Positions 10,826 through 19,806 of a stretch of 64,000 nucleotides of DNA are shown in pieces. The position numbers were made by a program, and so were the translations under genes. The stretch comes from Pseudomonadota bacterium. Lineage in GTDB: Bacteria > Pseudomonadota > Alphaproteobacteria > Rhodospirillales > Magnetospirillaceae. The stretch's first letter is position 1. Every line of letters starts with the position of its first letter. The notes beneath the pieces are model-generated. The model saw nothing but the letters and a program-made list of their open reading frames with translations. It made no database searches and was not told the DNA's origin. Location: assembly GCA_021781575.1 (NCBI GenBank), contig JAJXWP010000003.1, positions 124,001 to 188,000 of the forward strand, in the 5' to 3' direction.

Positions 10826-11029
10826 ATGTCTGCTACCGCCAAGACCCTCGGCTCTCTGGGCGTCGCCCTCGTCGGTCTGCTCGTCTATGTCGCCGTTTTC
10901 GTCGGGCTTGATTTCAAGATCAGCGTTTTCGGCGTGGCATTGTATGTCGCGTTGGGCCTGACCGCTCTTATGCTGGTTACCGTCGTGGTCCTGGCGACCG
11001 CTTCCGCGCCTGACGAGCACGTGGGCTGA
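10826..11029 (+). CDS. Small two-helix membrane protein, unknown function
   Basis: 67 residues. Two hydrophobic segments (about residues 7-31 and 33-60) separated by a short charged stretch (LDFKIS) predict a helical hairpin in the inner membrane, with a short acidic tail (PDEHVG). I do not recognise a family. Support for a real gene is the ribosome site TAAGGAG seven bases before the ATG, the membrane-like composition, and a strong intrinsic terminator 29 bases after the stop. It appears to be a single-gene transcript divergent from the glgE operon. Confidence 0.7.
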   Translation: MSATAKTLGSLGVALVGLLVYVAVFVGLDFKISVFGVALYVALGLTALMLVTVVVLATASAPDEHVG

Positions 11030-11057
11030 TTTCAGCCGTATTTTCTTGCCGATTGGA

Positions 11058-11086
11058 ACGCCGGGGCCTGTCCCGGCGTTTTTTTT
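11058..11086 (+). terminator. Rho-independent terminator
   Basis: The stem ACGCCGGG (11058-11065) pairs with CCCGGCGT (11072-11079) around a six-base loop and is followed by a run of eight T. It closes the transcript of the small membrane protein gene. Confidence 0.9.
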
Positions 11087-11229
11087 GGGGGTATCGCGAA
11101 TGCGGGGCTGCCGGACGAGGCATGGCGACGCGCGCTTGGCCGCCGTTGAACATTTCCTCGTCGCGGAGGGAACCTTCAATGCCATGAGCCGTTTCGCCAG
11201 CATCAAAGGCGTCGAGGAGGAAGGGCATC

Positions 11230-11934
11230 ATGGCGAACAAGAAGGACGAAGCCGGCGGTGGCGCGGCGCCTGGCGACCGGCCTGCACAATCCGCCACACC
11301 CGCCGCCACACCCGCCGAAACGGGCGGCGGCCCGCATCGCACGCAGCGAATGGCGGACGAGGCATCGCGCACCATGGAGAGTGGCCGGCAAGCGATGGAA
11401 CAGGCAAGCCAGCAGGCGACCGAACTGGGACGCCAATCGGCCGAACAAACGGCGCGCATAGCCGACCGCGCCATCCGCCAAACGGCCGAGTTGGCGCGAA
11501 GCCGACAGGAAGAGGCGCATAACCTGCTTGGTATGTCGACCAGTGCCTATCGCGATATTACCGAGCACTCACGGGCCGACTTCGATGCCATGATGCAGTC
11601 GAGTGCCCGCCTTGCGCGCGGCCTGCAGGAAATGGGATGGGAAATGACCCATTTCACCCAGAAGTCGATGCGCCTCAGCATGCAATTGGCCAACGACCTG
11701 CTGGAATGCCGGACGGTCGAGGATGTGATTGCCCGGCAGCGGGACTACGTCAAGGAAACGGTCGATGCACTGATCGCCGAAAGTGCCCGCCTGCTCCATC
11801 TGTCCAGCCGAATCGCCAATGACGCCGTCAGCCCGATCAGTGACCGTGTCGGCGATGGCGCGGCGGATCCGGATGAGCGTCCCGTCATCCCACGGAGCAA
11901 GGAAGGCGCCGGACGCGAAACCCGCCCGCATTGA
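11230..11934 (+). CDS. Phasin family protein
   Basis: 234 residues, with no signal peptide and no membrane segment. The first 35 residues are Ala/Pro/Gly-rich and probably disordered. The middle (about 40-200) is a long amphipathic helical region rich in Gln, Glu, Arg and Ala, ending in SRIANDAVSPISDRV; this is the style of the phasin_2 family. Phasins coat polyhydroxyalkanoate granules, so the likely site is the granule surface. No PHA synthase or depolymerase lies beside it. A strong ribosome site (AGGAGGAAGG) precedes the ATG. Some phasin-like proteins have other roles, so granule binding is family-based inference. Confidence 0.78.
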   Translation: MANKKDEAGGGAAPGDRPAQSATPAATPAETGGGPHRTQRMADEASRTMESGRQAMEQASQQATELGRQSAEQTARIADRAIRQTAELARSRQEEAHNLLGMSTSAYRDITEHSRADFDAMMQSSARLARGLQEMGWEMTHFTQKSMRLSMQLANDLLECRTVEDVIARQRDYVKETVDALIAESARLLHLSSRIANDAVSPISDRVGDGAADPDERPVIPRSKEGAGRETRPH

Positions 11935-11944
11935 AGGTGCTGCC

Positions 11945-13297
11945 TCAAATGGGCACGGTGACCAGGGCCGACAGGCCGCCGCCGGGGCGATTGGACAGCG
12001 AAATGTCGCCGCCGTGGGCCCGCATCACCGAGCGGGCCACCGCGAGGCCCAGGCCGGTGCCGCCGGTTTCGCGATTGCGCGAGCTTTCGACCCGGTAGAA
12101 CGGGGCGAACACCCGCTCCAGCTCATTCTCCGGGATGCCCGGTCCGTTGTCATCGATGGTGATGGCGATCTGACCGTCGTCGCAGAGCAGTTCCACCCGC
12201 GCCATGCCCCCATATTTGCGGGCATTGTCGAGAAGGTTGGCGAATGCCCGCTTGAGCCCGGTCTGGCCAGCCGTGACCATCAGATTGGCCGGTCCGGCAT
12301 AGGACGCGCCGAAATCAGCGCACAGTCCGCGCAGTAACTGGGCCAGGTCAAGCGGCTGGTGGGCCTCGCGCAGGGCGTCGTCACGGGCGAAGGCCAAGGT
12401 GGCGGCGATCATCGTCTCCATTTCGTCGAGATCGGCCAGCATCTTGACCCGCTGTTCCTCGTCATCAATGAATTCGGCCCGCAGTTTGAGTCGAGTGATC
12501 GGCGTGCGCAGGTCATGGCTGATGGCGGCGATCATCTGGGTCCGGTCGGTGATGAACCGGCGCAGACGCTGTTGCATACGGTTGAAGGCCAGCGCCGCCT
12601 GGCGAACCTCGTAAGGGCCGGCAACGGGAAGCGGTGGCGCCGCCACGTCGCGCCCCAGGCGCTCGGCCGCCTCGGCCAACCGGCGCAGCGGCTTGGCGGC
12701 ACGCCGCACCGCCATCACCGACAGCGCGACGACAACCAGCAGGCCACCACCCAGCGGCCCGACGAATCGCGGCCGCCACAGCGTTCCCTCATGCGGCCAG
12801 AACACCGCGATGTTGAGCCAGGTCCCATCATCCAGGCGAACCGCGACGAAGGTGGCCGGAGGGCGGCCATGGCTCATGCCGGGTCCCGGCTCCGGCCCTT
12901 CGCCCGGTGCCGGCGGCACCGCCCGCGGCCGGAACTCCGCGTGGAAGGCCCGGCCGGGCAGGCGGCGCAGCAACTCGCGCCGCAGATCGACGCTCTCGGG
13001 CGCCTTGTCGTCTCCGCCGGTGAGCGGCGCCAAGCCCCAGCCCACCCTCAAACCGGGGCGCTCAAGCGCATGCACCACCCTGCCGCGTTCAACCTCGGGG
13101 GTCTGGTCGACCAGTTGCACGATTGCGGCGATGCGTTCGGCCGCCTGCGCCGCGCCGAGGCGATTGGCCAGTTCCAGCCGGTTGATGGAAAATAGAACCA
13201 GCCCGGCGAGTTGGGACAGGATGAGGCCGATCAGCAGCACCATCAGAGTGCGGCCGACCACCGTATCGGGCAAGAATCGCCGCCAACCAAGGCTCAC
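11945..13297 (-). CDS. Sensor histidine kinase, EnvZ type
   Basis: 450 residues. TM1 about 17-38, a periplasmic loop about 40-175 containing a Pro/Gly-rich stretch near 124-147, and TM2 about 178-197. A HAMP segment follows, then HisKA with AAISHDLRTP (phospho-acceptor His261), then the ATPase domain with LLDNARKYG, DNGPGIPE and GGTGLGLA. It phosphorylates the response regulator encoded just upstream, whose stop it overlaps by 4 bases. The signal is not evident; the periplasmic loop has no recognisable sensor fold. Its C-terminus is convergent with the phasin gene 10 bases away. The neighbours do not identify the regulon. Confidence 0.92.
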   Translation of the reverse strand: MSLGWRRFLPDTVVGRTLMVLLIGLILSQLAGLVLFSINRLELANRLGAAQAAERIAAIVQLVDQTPEVERGRVVHALERPGLRVGWGLAPLTGGDDKAPESVDLRRELLRRLPGRAFHAEFRPRAVPPAPGEGPEPGPGMSHGRPPATFVAVRLDDGTWLNIAVFWPHEGTLWRPRFVGPLGGGLLVVVALSVMAVRRAAKPLRRLAEAAERLGRDVAAPPLPVAGPYEVRQAALAFNRMQQRLRRFITDRTQMIAAISHDLRTPITRLKLRAEFIDDEEQRVKMLADLDEMETMIAATLAFARDDALREAHQPLDLAQLLRGLCADFGASYAGPANLMVTAGQTGLKRAFANLLDNARKYGGMARVELLCDDGQIAITIDDNGPGIPENELERVFAPFYRVESSRNRETGGTGLGLAVARSVMRAHGGDISLSNRPGGGLSALVTVPI

Positions 13298-14013
13298 GAG
13301 GCTACCTCGGCGGCAAAGACGTAACCACCACCTCGCACCGTCTTGATCAGGCGCGGCTCTTTCGGATCACTTTCGATCTTGCGGCGCAGCCGCATCACCT
13401 GGATGTCGATGCTGCGGTCGAACGGCGCCGCGCTGCGCCCCCGCGCCAGGTCGAGCAGTAGATCGCGGCTCAGCACCCGGCGTGGGTGGGTGATGAAGGC
13501 CAGCAGCAACTCGTATTCTCCGGTGGACAGTTCGACTTCCGTCCCGTCGGGCGACAGCAGGCGCCGGGCGCCCAGTTCCATGGTCCATCCGTCGAAACGC
13601 ATGGTATCGCCGGCGGGCGATTCGGCCGCCGGCGCGGCTTGCATCCGGCGCAACACGGCCTTGATGCGCGCCAGCAATTCGCGTGGATTGAACGGCTTGG
13701 GCAGATAGTCGTCGGCGCCCATCTCCAGGCCGACGATGCGGTCAGTGTCTTCGCCCATCGCGGTCAGCATGATCACCGGCAATGTCGAACCGGCCCGCAG
13801 CCGACGGCACAGCGACAAGCCGTCCTCACCCGGCAGCATGAGGTCGAGCACCACCAGATCGACGGCCGAGCCGTCCAGGGCCTTCATCATGTCCACGCCG
13901 TCCCTGGCGGTGCTGACCCGCAGCCCATGCCTGGTGAGGAACCGGGCGAGCAGTTCGCGAATTTCTCGGTCGTCATCGACTACCAGGATATGCGGTGCGT
14001 GGAGATCGGACAT
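13294..14013 (-). CDS. OmpR-family response regulator
   Basis: 239 residues. The receiver domain (about 8-122) has the acidic pair at DDD13-15, phospho-acceptor Asp57 in VVLDLML and the conserved Lys in YLPKPFNP. The C-terminal winged helix (about 140-236) is of the OmpR/PhoB class and ends in RLIKTVRGGGYVF. It is the DNA-binding partner of the following kinase gene and shares a 4-base overlap with it. The ATG at 14013 has only a weak ribosome site. A TATACT box about 10 bases upstream of the start, without a clear -35, could be part of its promoter. Confidence 0.93.
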   Translation of the reverse strand: MSDLHAPHILVVDDDREIRELLARFLTRHGLRVSTARDGVDMMKALDGSAVDLVVLDLMLPGEDGLSLCRRLRAGSTLPVIMLTAMGEDTDRIVGLEMGADDYLPKPFNPRELLARIKAVLRRMQAAPAAESPAGDTMRFDGWTMELGARRLLSPDGTEVELSTGEYELLLAFITHPRRVLSRDLLLDLARGRSAAPFDRSIDIQVMRLRRKIESDPKEPRLIKTVRGGGYVFAAEVAS

Positions 14014-14358
14014 GGCTGCAGTATAAGCCGGGTCTCGGTGCCGCGGCAGAGGAATTGGGTAACGGAGCGTTTCCCCTAACGCCGCCTGTTACAAAGTGAA
14101 ACCAAACTGGCCTCACCCGCAATTCTGTTGTTACCGTGACATGATCCAATGCGTTGTCGGCTTCTTCGTACAAGCCCATCGGCGATGCACCGCCCCTCCG
14201 GTGGTCGCCATGAACGCCCCTTCCCCCACTCATCCCCCGCCCGAGGCGGGAAGGGGCGTTCTACTTCCCTCCCGCAGGTTTGCTTAATCCGTCCCTGTAC
14301 ATTAATGTCGGGTGCCCCGCTTCGGCAGAACCCGCAGACACCGACGGAAGCAAGATCA
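14014..14358. other. Intergenic region with a long inverted repeat
   Basis: 345 bases between the divergent two-component pair and the thioesterase gene. It holds the 48-base inverted repeat described separately and no supported gene. Reading frames that extend the thioesterase upstream through this stretch lack a ribosome site and family similarity. Confidence 0.6.
14213..14260. repeat. Inverted repeat, 13-bp perfect stem
   Basis: AACGCCCCTTCCC (14213-14225) is exactly complementary to GGGAAGGGGCGTT (14248-14260) around a 22-base loop. The loop itself can fold (CCCGCCCGAGGCGGG-like). No T tract follows on either strand, so it is more likely a dispersed palindromic element or mRNA-end structure than a standard terminator. 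Confidence 0.6.
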
Positions 14359-14766
14359 ATGACAGCACCCGAACCCGAGCCCACCCCCACCGGCACCTTG
14401 TCGTTGCGCACCATCGCCATGCCCGCCGACACCAATCCGTCAGGGCAGATCTTCGGCGGCTGGTTGATGAGTCAGATGGACCTGGCCGGCGGTACCCACG
14501 CCATGTTCCGGGCACACGGCCGGTGTTCCACCGTGGCGGTGGACGGCATGGTGTTCCATGCCCCGGTGTTCGTCGGCGACGAGGTGAGCTGCTATACCGA
14601 AATTGCCAAGGTGGGACGCAGCTCAATGTCGATCGCCGTCGAGGCCTGGGTGCGCCGCTGCCGAAGTGGCAAGCTGGTCCGCGTCACCTCCGCGTTGTTC
14701 CATTTCGTCGCAGTCGACGACAACAACCGCCCTCGCCCCGTGCCCCCTGCCGCCGGAAGCGTCTGA
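14359..14766 (+). CDS. Acyl-CoA thioesterase, YciA type (hotdog fold)
   Basis: 135 residues, matching the 130-odd of YciA. The sequence ADTNPSGQIFGGWLMSQMD carries the family's signature at the hotdog helix, with the catalytic Asp at its end; VDGMVFHAPVFVGDEV follows as in the family. Cytoplasmic hydrolysis of acyl-CoA to free acid and CoA is expected; the chain-length preference cannot be read. The ATG at 14359, preceded by GGAAG, gives a normal length; a longer in-frame start at 14149 would add 70 residues of non-family sequence. It ends 2 bases before the binding-protein gene and may be co-transcribed with it. Confidence 0.9.
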   Translation: MTAPEPEPTPTGTLSLRTIAMPADTNPSGQIFGGWLMSQMDLAGGTHAMFRAHGRCSTVAVDGMVFHAPVFVGDEVSCYTEIAKVGRSSMSIAVEAWVRRCRSGKLVRVTSALFHFVAVDDNNRPRPVPPAAGSV

Positions 14767-14768
14767 CC

Positions 14769-16436
14769 ATGCGGTCATGCCGTCGCCTTGCCTTTGGGCT
14801 GCTGCTTCTGCTCGGCCTGGTGCTGCCGGGCGCGGCGCAGGCCGCCCATGACCAGTTGGTGATCGGCATTTCCCAGTTTCCCTCCACCTTCAACCCGCTG
14901 ATCGACACCATGGCGGCCAGGGACTACATCCTCGGGCTGGCCCGCCGACCGTTCACCGTCTACGACAAGAACTGGCAACTGGTGTGCATGCTGTGCGTCC
15001 GCCTGCCGACCCTGGAAAACCGCATGGCCATACCCGAGACCTTGCCCGGCGGGCGTATCGGCGTCGCCATCACCTACACCATCCAGCCCGGGGCGACTTG
15101 GGGCGACGGCGTCCCGGTAACCACCGACGACGTCCTCTTCACCTGGAAGGTCGGACGGCACCCGCAAAGCGGCGTCGCCAACGGCGAGCTGTTTCGCCGC
15201 ATCCTGTCGATCGACGCCAAGGATTCCAAGACCTTCACCCTTCATTTCGACCGCCTTACCTTCGACTACAACGCTATCAACGACTTCCGATTGTTGCCGG
15301 CGCACCTGGAAAAAGCCGCTTTCGCCAACCCCGCCGAGTACCGCAACAAGAGTCTTTACGAGACCGACACCACCAATCCGGGGCTGTATTACGGCCCCTA
15401 CAAGGTCACCAAGGTGGTGCGCGGCCAATACGTCGTGCTGGAGCCCAATCCGACATGGTGGGGCCGCAGGCCGGCCTTCTCCAGGATCATCATCAAAGCG
15501 ATCGAGACCACTCCCGCCCTGGAAGCCAATCTGCTGGCCGGAGGAATCGACATGATCGCCGGCGAACTGGGTATGACGGTCGATGCCGCGCTCGCCTTCG
15601 AACGCCGGAAGCGCCCGGAGTGGAAGATCATCTACAAGCCTGGACTGACCTACGACCACATCACCGTCAACATGGACAACCCGGCCCTGGCCGACAGGCG
15701 GGTTCGCCAAGCCCTGCTTTACGGCCTCGATCGCCAGTCGATGGTACAGCAGATCTTTCACGGCAAGCAGGCAGTGGCCAACAGCCTGGTCAATCCGCTC
15801 GACTGGTGCGCCGATCCCCACGTCAAGACCTATCCCTTCGACCCGGTGAAGGCCGGCCGGTTGCTCGACGCCGCCGGCTGGAAGCCGGGACCGAATGGCC
15901 AGCGCCGCAACGCCAAGGGGGAAAAGCTGGAACTGGAGCTGATGACGACGGCGGGCATACGCTATCGCGAGGTGATGGAACTGGTCGCCCAGCAGGACTG
16001 GAAGCGGCTGGGCATCGATGTCTCCCTGCGCAACCAGCCGGCCCGTACCTTCTTCGGCGAAACCGTGCTGAAGCACGCCTTCCCCTCCCTCGCCCTGTTC
16101 GCCTGGATGTCGTCACCGGAAAACGTGCCGCGGTTGACCCTCTATTCCGACATGGTGCCCAGCAAGCAAAATAATTTCGCCGGCGAGAATGTGGGAGGCT
16201 ACAAGAACCCTCAGATGGACCGGTTGATCGACGCCATCGAGGTCCAGCTGGACAGGGATAGGCGACGTGCCCTTTGGTATCAGTTGCAGGAACTTTACGC
16301 CGAGGATTTGCCCGATCTGCCGCTGACCTTTCGCGCCGATCCATTCGTCCTGCCGAAATGGCTGAAAGGCGTCGAGCCCACCGGCCATCAATATCCGACC
16401 ACCTTGTGGGTGGAGGACTGGCGAGCGGAGGAATAG
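14769..16436 (+). CDS. ABC transporter extracellular solute-binding protein, family 5
   Basis: 555 residues. A signal peptide (about 1-26, ending GAAQAA) directs it to the periplasm. The body is the SBP_bac_5 (DppA/OppA/YejA) fold: ISQFPSTFNPLID at the start, GATWGDGVPVTTDDVLFTWK, then VRQALLYGLDRQSMVQQIFHG. The family binds peptides, nickel or other small solutes; the ligand is not predictable here. Two matching permeases follow. The ATG at 14769 lies two bases after the thioesterase stop and gives a good signal peptide. Confidence 0.9.
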   Translation: MRSCRRLAFGLLLLLGLVLPGAAQAAHDQLVIGISQFPSTFNPLIDTMAARDYILGLARRPFTVYDKNWQLVCMLCVRLPTLENRMAIPETLPGGRIGVAITYTIQPGATWGDGVPVTTDDVLFTWKVGRHPQSGVANGELFRRILSIDAKDSKTFTLHFDRLTFDYNAINDFRLLPAHLEKAAFANPAEYRNKSLYETDTTNPGLYYGPYKVTKVVRGQYVVLEPNPTWWGRRPAFSRIIIKAIETTPALEANLLAGGIDMIAGELGMTVDAALAFERRKRPEWKIIYKPGLTYDHITVNMDNPALADRRVRQALLYGLDRQSMVQQIFHGKQAVANSLVNPLDWCADPHVKTYPFDPVKAGRLLDAAGWKPGPNGQRRNAKGEKLELELMTTAGIRYREVMELVAQQDWKRLGIDVSLRNQPARTFFGETVLKHAFPSLALFAWMSSPENVPRLTLYSDMVPSKQNNFAGENVGGYKNPQMDRLIDAIEVQLDRDRRRALWYQLQELYAEDLPDLPLTFRADPFVLPKWLKGVEPTGHQYPTTLWVEDWRAEE

Positions 16437-16490
16437 GAATGTGGTCTCATCCGGCCGCGTCCGTGATGAAGGAACGGGCTTGAAGACCGC

Positions 16491-17444
16491 ATGGCACGCC
16501 ATCTGATCTATCGGCTGGCCCAGGCCGCCTTGGTGATGCTGGTCATGTCCTTCGTCGTCTACGGACTGATCGGCCTGATGCCGGGCGATCCGGTCGAATT
16601 GATGATGGCTGGATCGCCCACCATCACGCCTGGCGATGTGGCGCGGCTCAAGGCGCTGTATGGCTTGGACCAGCCTTTGGTGCTGCGCTACTGGCATTGG
16701 CTGACCATGGCGCTGTCGGGCAATCTCGGCTTTTCCCGCCTGTCGGCGTTGCCAGTGATCGATACGCTCGGCCCGCCACTGGCCAATACCGCCGCCCTGA
16801 TGATGAGCAGCCTGGCGGCTGCCATGCTGGCCGCCCTGCCGATAGGAGCGTTGGCGGCGCTGCGCCACCGGCGCCCGCTCGACCACGCCCTGAACCTTGC
16901 CGCCTTCGCCGCCATTTCCCTGCCGGTGTTCTGGCTGGGCCTGGTCCTGATCATCGCCTTCGCCGTCGGCCTGGCCTGGCTTCCGGCCTCGGGCGTCGAA
17001 ACGGTCGGCGGTGGCGGTATCGCCGACCGGCTGCGCCATCTGGTCCTGCCGGTGAGCGCCCTGGCCTTGGCCAGTTTCGGCCATTACATGCGCTACATGC
17101 GGGCCGCCATGATCGGCGCCCTGCGGCAGGACTGGATCCGCACGGCGCGCGCCAAAGGTCTGTCCTGGGCCCGCGTCGTATTGCATCATGCCTTGCGCAA
17201 CGCGTTGATCCCGGTCGTCACCATCCTCGCCCTCGACCTCGGCACGCTGTTCTCCGGCGTCCTGGTCACCGAAACGGTTTTCGCCTACCCGGGCATGGGC
17301 AAACTGATCTACGACGCCGTAATGGGCAATGATTACAACCTGGCACTGGCCGGATTGATGCTGGCCACCGGCTTGACCCTGTTCGGCAGCCTGTTGGCCG
17401 ACCTTCTTTATGGCCTGCTGGATCCCAGGATCCACTTCCGGTGA
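16491..17444 (+). CDS. ABC transporter permease, DppB/OppB type
   Basis: 317 residues, about six membrane helices. It has the BPD_transp_1 EAA loop ([21 protein letters not shown] region, about 220-240) that docks onto the ATPase. The opening MPGDPVELMMAG and the ending YGLLDPRIHFR are typical of the DppB group. It forms the membrane pore with the following permease, sharing a 4-base overlap (GTGA). It starts 54 bases after the binding-protein gene. Confidence 0.9.
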   Translation: MARHLIYRLAQAALVMLVMSFVVYGLIGLMPGDPVELMMAGSPTITPGDVARLKALYGLDQPLVLRYWHWLTMALSGNLGFSRLSALPVIDTLGPPLANTAALMMSSLAAAMLAALPIGALAALRHRRPLDHALNLAAFAAISLPVFWLGLVLIIAFAVGLAWLPASGVETVGGGGIADRLRHLVLPVSALALASFGHYMRYMRAAMIGALRQDWIRTARAKGLSWARVVLHHALRNALIPVVTILALDLGTLFSGVLVTETVFAYPGMGKLIYDAVMGNDYNLALAGLMLATGLTLFGSLLADLLYGLLDPRIHFR

Positions 17445-18313
17445 AGGGCCTGCTGCGCCATCCCGCCGCGATCTTCGGCTTGGCCATGCTGGCGCTGCTG
17501 GTCGCCGCCGCCGCCTCGGCCGGTTTGGCCGAGCGGGTGCTGGGCATCGACGCCGAAACGCTTGATCTCGCCGCTCAGCTGGCCGGCCCGTCGGCCGCCC
17601 ATCCGCTGGGTACCGACGAAGTCGGCCGCGACCTGCTGCTGAGGCTTCTGCGGGGCGGCCAGGTGTCTCTGGCGGTCGGCTTGATGACTGCCCTGGTGGC
17701 GGCGGTAATCGGCACCGCCGTGGGGCTTGCCGCCGGCTATCTGGGCGGACTGGCCGATGCGCTTTTGATGCGCTTCACCGACGGCGTCATCGCCCTGCCG
17801 CTGCTGCCGCTGCTGATCATCCTCGGGGCGGTCGATCCGGCCAAATTGGGCCTGCCGCCAGACCTGTTCCATTCCGAACTGGCCGGTCTGGCCCGCATCG
17901 TCGTCATCATCGCGCTGGTCGGCTGGACCACCGTGGCACGTCTGGTTCGTGCCGCCACCCTGGCGGTCAAGGTCCAGGATTTCGTCCGTGCCGCGGAGGC
18001 CCTGGGTGCCCGGCCGCTGCGGGTCATGACCGTACACATCTTGCCCAATGTGGCCTCGCCGGTGATCGTCGCGGCGACGCTCTCCGTCGGCAATATCATC
18101 CTGCTGGAAAGCGCGCTGTCCTTCCTCGGACTGGGCGTGCAGCCGCCGATGCCCAGTTGGGGCAACATGCTGTCCACCGCCCTCGACCAGATGTACACGG
18201 CTCCAGCCTTGGCCATCTGGCCGGGGTTGCTGATCTTCCTCACCGTCCTGTCGTTCAACCTGGTGGGCGACGGTCTGCAGGAGCGTCTGGACCCGCGGGC
18301 CGGACGCGACTGA
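17441..18313 (+). CDS. ABC transporter permease, DppC/OppC type
   Basis: 290 residues, about six membrane helices. An N-terminal OppC_N-like segment is followed by HPLGTDEVGRDLLLRLLRGG, diagnostic of the DppC group. The EAA loop FVRAAEALGARPLRVMTVHIL is near 185-205, and the C-terminus GDGLQERLDPRAG matches the family. It starts with GTG, overlapping dppB-like by 4 bases. No ATP-binding subunit follows: the next gene is on the other strand. Confidence 0.9.
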   Translation: MKGLLRHPAAIFGLAMLALLVAAAASAGLAERVLGIDAETLDLAAQLAGPSAAHPLGTDEVGRDLLLRLLRGGQVSLAVGLMTALVAAVIGTAVGLAAGYLGGLADALLMRFTDGVIALPLLPLLIILGAVDPAKLGLPPDLFHSELAGLARIVVIIALVGWTTVARLVRAATLAVKVQDFVRAAEALGARPLRVMTVHILPNVASPVIVAATLSVGNIILLESALSFLGLGVQPPMPSWGNMLSTALDQMYTAPALAIWPGLLIFLTVLSFNLVGDGLQERLDPRAGRD

Positions 18314-18320
18314 TCGGCGG

Positions 18321-19148
18321 TCAGTGGGACATCAGAACCGGCACGGTCATGTGCGCCAGCAGGTGGCGGGTCGTGCCGCCGAGGATCAGTTCCTTCAGGC
18401 GCGAGTGGCCATAGGCGCCGATGACGATAAGGTCCGATCCCTCATCGGCCGCACGCGACAGGAGCACACTGCCGACCTCCAGATCCTGGGCCGGAATGGC
18501 AGAACACTCCGCCCTGACGCCGTGACGCGCCAAGTGCAGAGCGATATCGGCGCAGGGAACTTCGCCGTGCGCCGTCTTGCCCTCCTGCGGATTGACCGCC
18601 AGAACCACGACCCGCTTGGCCTGCGACAGAATTGGCAAGGCGTCGCTCATCGCCCGTTTGGCCTCGCGGCTGGCATCCCATCCCAGCAGAACCCGCTCGC
18701 CCACCGTCGGATAACGACCGACGCAGGGCACGATCAGCACCGGTGTGCCGCTGGCCAACGGCAGGTGATCGGCCAGCCGGCGCTCGCCGTCGATCGCGGT
18801 GTCGGATTGGCCGACCACCGCCAGATCGCAATAACGGGCGTGAACTGCCACGCTCTCGATCAGATCACCGCGGACCTCCCGCCACTCCGATGAAAGGCCG
18901 GCAAGGCCGACCGCCCGCTCGAACGATTGCTTGGCGCGGGCCGCCGCCTCGTTGGTGTAGAGCCCGTGCAAACGGGCGATCTCACCGCCGAAGTCGGGAG
19001 AGATGGCGCCGGGAAGATGCAGAGGCGGGCGAACATGCAGCCCGACCAGGTGAGCGCCGTGGGCGACCGCCAGATTGACGGCTGTTTCGAGACGGGCGGG
19101 GCAAGTCGAATCGACCTCGACATGCACGAGGATGTCTTTGAAGGCCAT
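18321..19148 (-). CDS. Universal stress protein, tandem UspA domains
   Basis: 275 residues with two UspA domains (about 1-145 and 150-275). The second carries the nucleotide-binding signature G-2X-G-9X-G-T (GAYGHSRLKELILGG). Usp proteins are cytoplasmic and linked to survival under stress; no specific partner is evident. The ATG at 19148 follows GGAGGATATGCC, an excellent ribosome site, so longer in-frame starts are not needed. It is convergent with the permease gene, 7 bases apart, and downstream of pcuC on the same strand. Confidence 0.92.
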   Translation of the reverse strand: MAFKDILVHVEVDSTCPARLETAVNLAVAHGAHLVGLHVRPPLHLPGAISPDFGGEIARLHGLYTNEAAARAKQSFERAVGLAGLSSEWREVRGDLIESVAVHARYCDLAVVGQSDTAIDGERRLADHLPLASGTPVLIVPCVGRYPTVGERVLLGWDASREAKRAMSDALPILSQAKRVVVLAVNPQEGKTAHGEVPCADIALHLARHGVRAECSAIPAQDLEVGSVLLSRAADEGSDLIVIGAYGHSRLKELILGGTTRHLLAHMTVPVLMSH

Positions 19149-19228
19149 GGCATATCCTCCTTGGATAACCATGGACCAATCATAGACCCGAATGCGCTTC
19201 GTGACTATTGCGCGAAAGACACTAGGCC

Positions 19229-19729
19229 TTATTGACGCGGACGATCCATCATGTGCTGGTGGTCCATCATGCCGCCGCCCGGCGTACCGCCGACGGCCCC
19301 CGGCTTCACCACCGCTGCGGTCACCGGCACCGCGCCGGCCTTCTGGAATTTCAGGGTCAGCGGCAGGGTGTCTCCGACCTTGAGCGGGGCCTTGAGGCCC
19401 ATCAGCATGATATGGTAGCCGCCCGGCTTGAGGGCGACCTCGCCATGGGGCGGCACGTCGATCCCGTCGACCCGGCGCATGGTCATGACGCCGTTCACTT
19501 CCCGTGTCTGGTGGATCTGCACGTCGCCCGCCGCCTCCGAACTGAGACCGACCAGGCGGTCCATTTCGCCGCCGTCGTTGCGAATGACCAGAAAAGCCCC
19601 GGCGATCGGCCCCATCGAGGCCCGGGCCCAGGGGTTTTCGATGGTCAAGCTTCCGCTCTTGAATTCGGCGGCATGGGCGGTCAGCCCGAAGCCCAAGATG
19701 ATCGCAGCGATCAATGCGGAGAATTTCAT
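19229..19729 (-). CDS. Periplasmic copper chaperone PCu(A)C
   Basis: 166 residues. The signal peptide is residues 1-20 (LTAHAA). The copper site of the family, HxnMx21HxM, is visible: His73, Met82/Met84, His106, Met108. PCu(A)C proteins deliver Cu(I) to the CuA or CuB centre of cytochrome c oxidases in the periplasm. The C-terminal tail GGGMMDHQHMMDRPRQ adds Met and His beyond the usual domain and may bind further copper. It lies 80 bases upstream of the stress protein gene on the same strand and is divergent from the thioredoxin-NHL gene. No SCO1 or oxidase gene is in the window. Confidence 0.93.
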   Translation of the reverse strand: MKFSALIAAIILGFGLTAHAAEFKSGSLTIENPWARASMGPIAGAFLVIRNDGGEMDRLVGLSSEAAGDVQIHQTREVNGVMTMRRVDGIDVPPHGEVALKPGGYHIMLMGLKAPLKVGDTLPLTLKFQKAGAVPVTAAVVKPGAVGGTPGGGMMDHQHMMDRPRQ

Positions 19730-19806
19730 GGCGGCCTCGGCTGGCTCGAAATGACGAAAAACACGAAGATGGCCAAAGTGTTTCAGTGGACCGGTCGCTT
19801 GTCAAC

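Noticed and set aside
14280-14768. Upstream extension of the solute-binding protein
   Set aside because: It overlaps the whole thioesterase gene in another frame. The signal peptide begins exactly at 14769.
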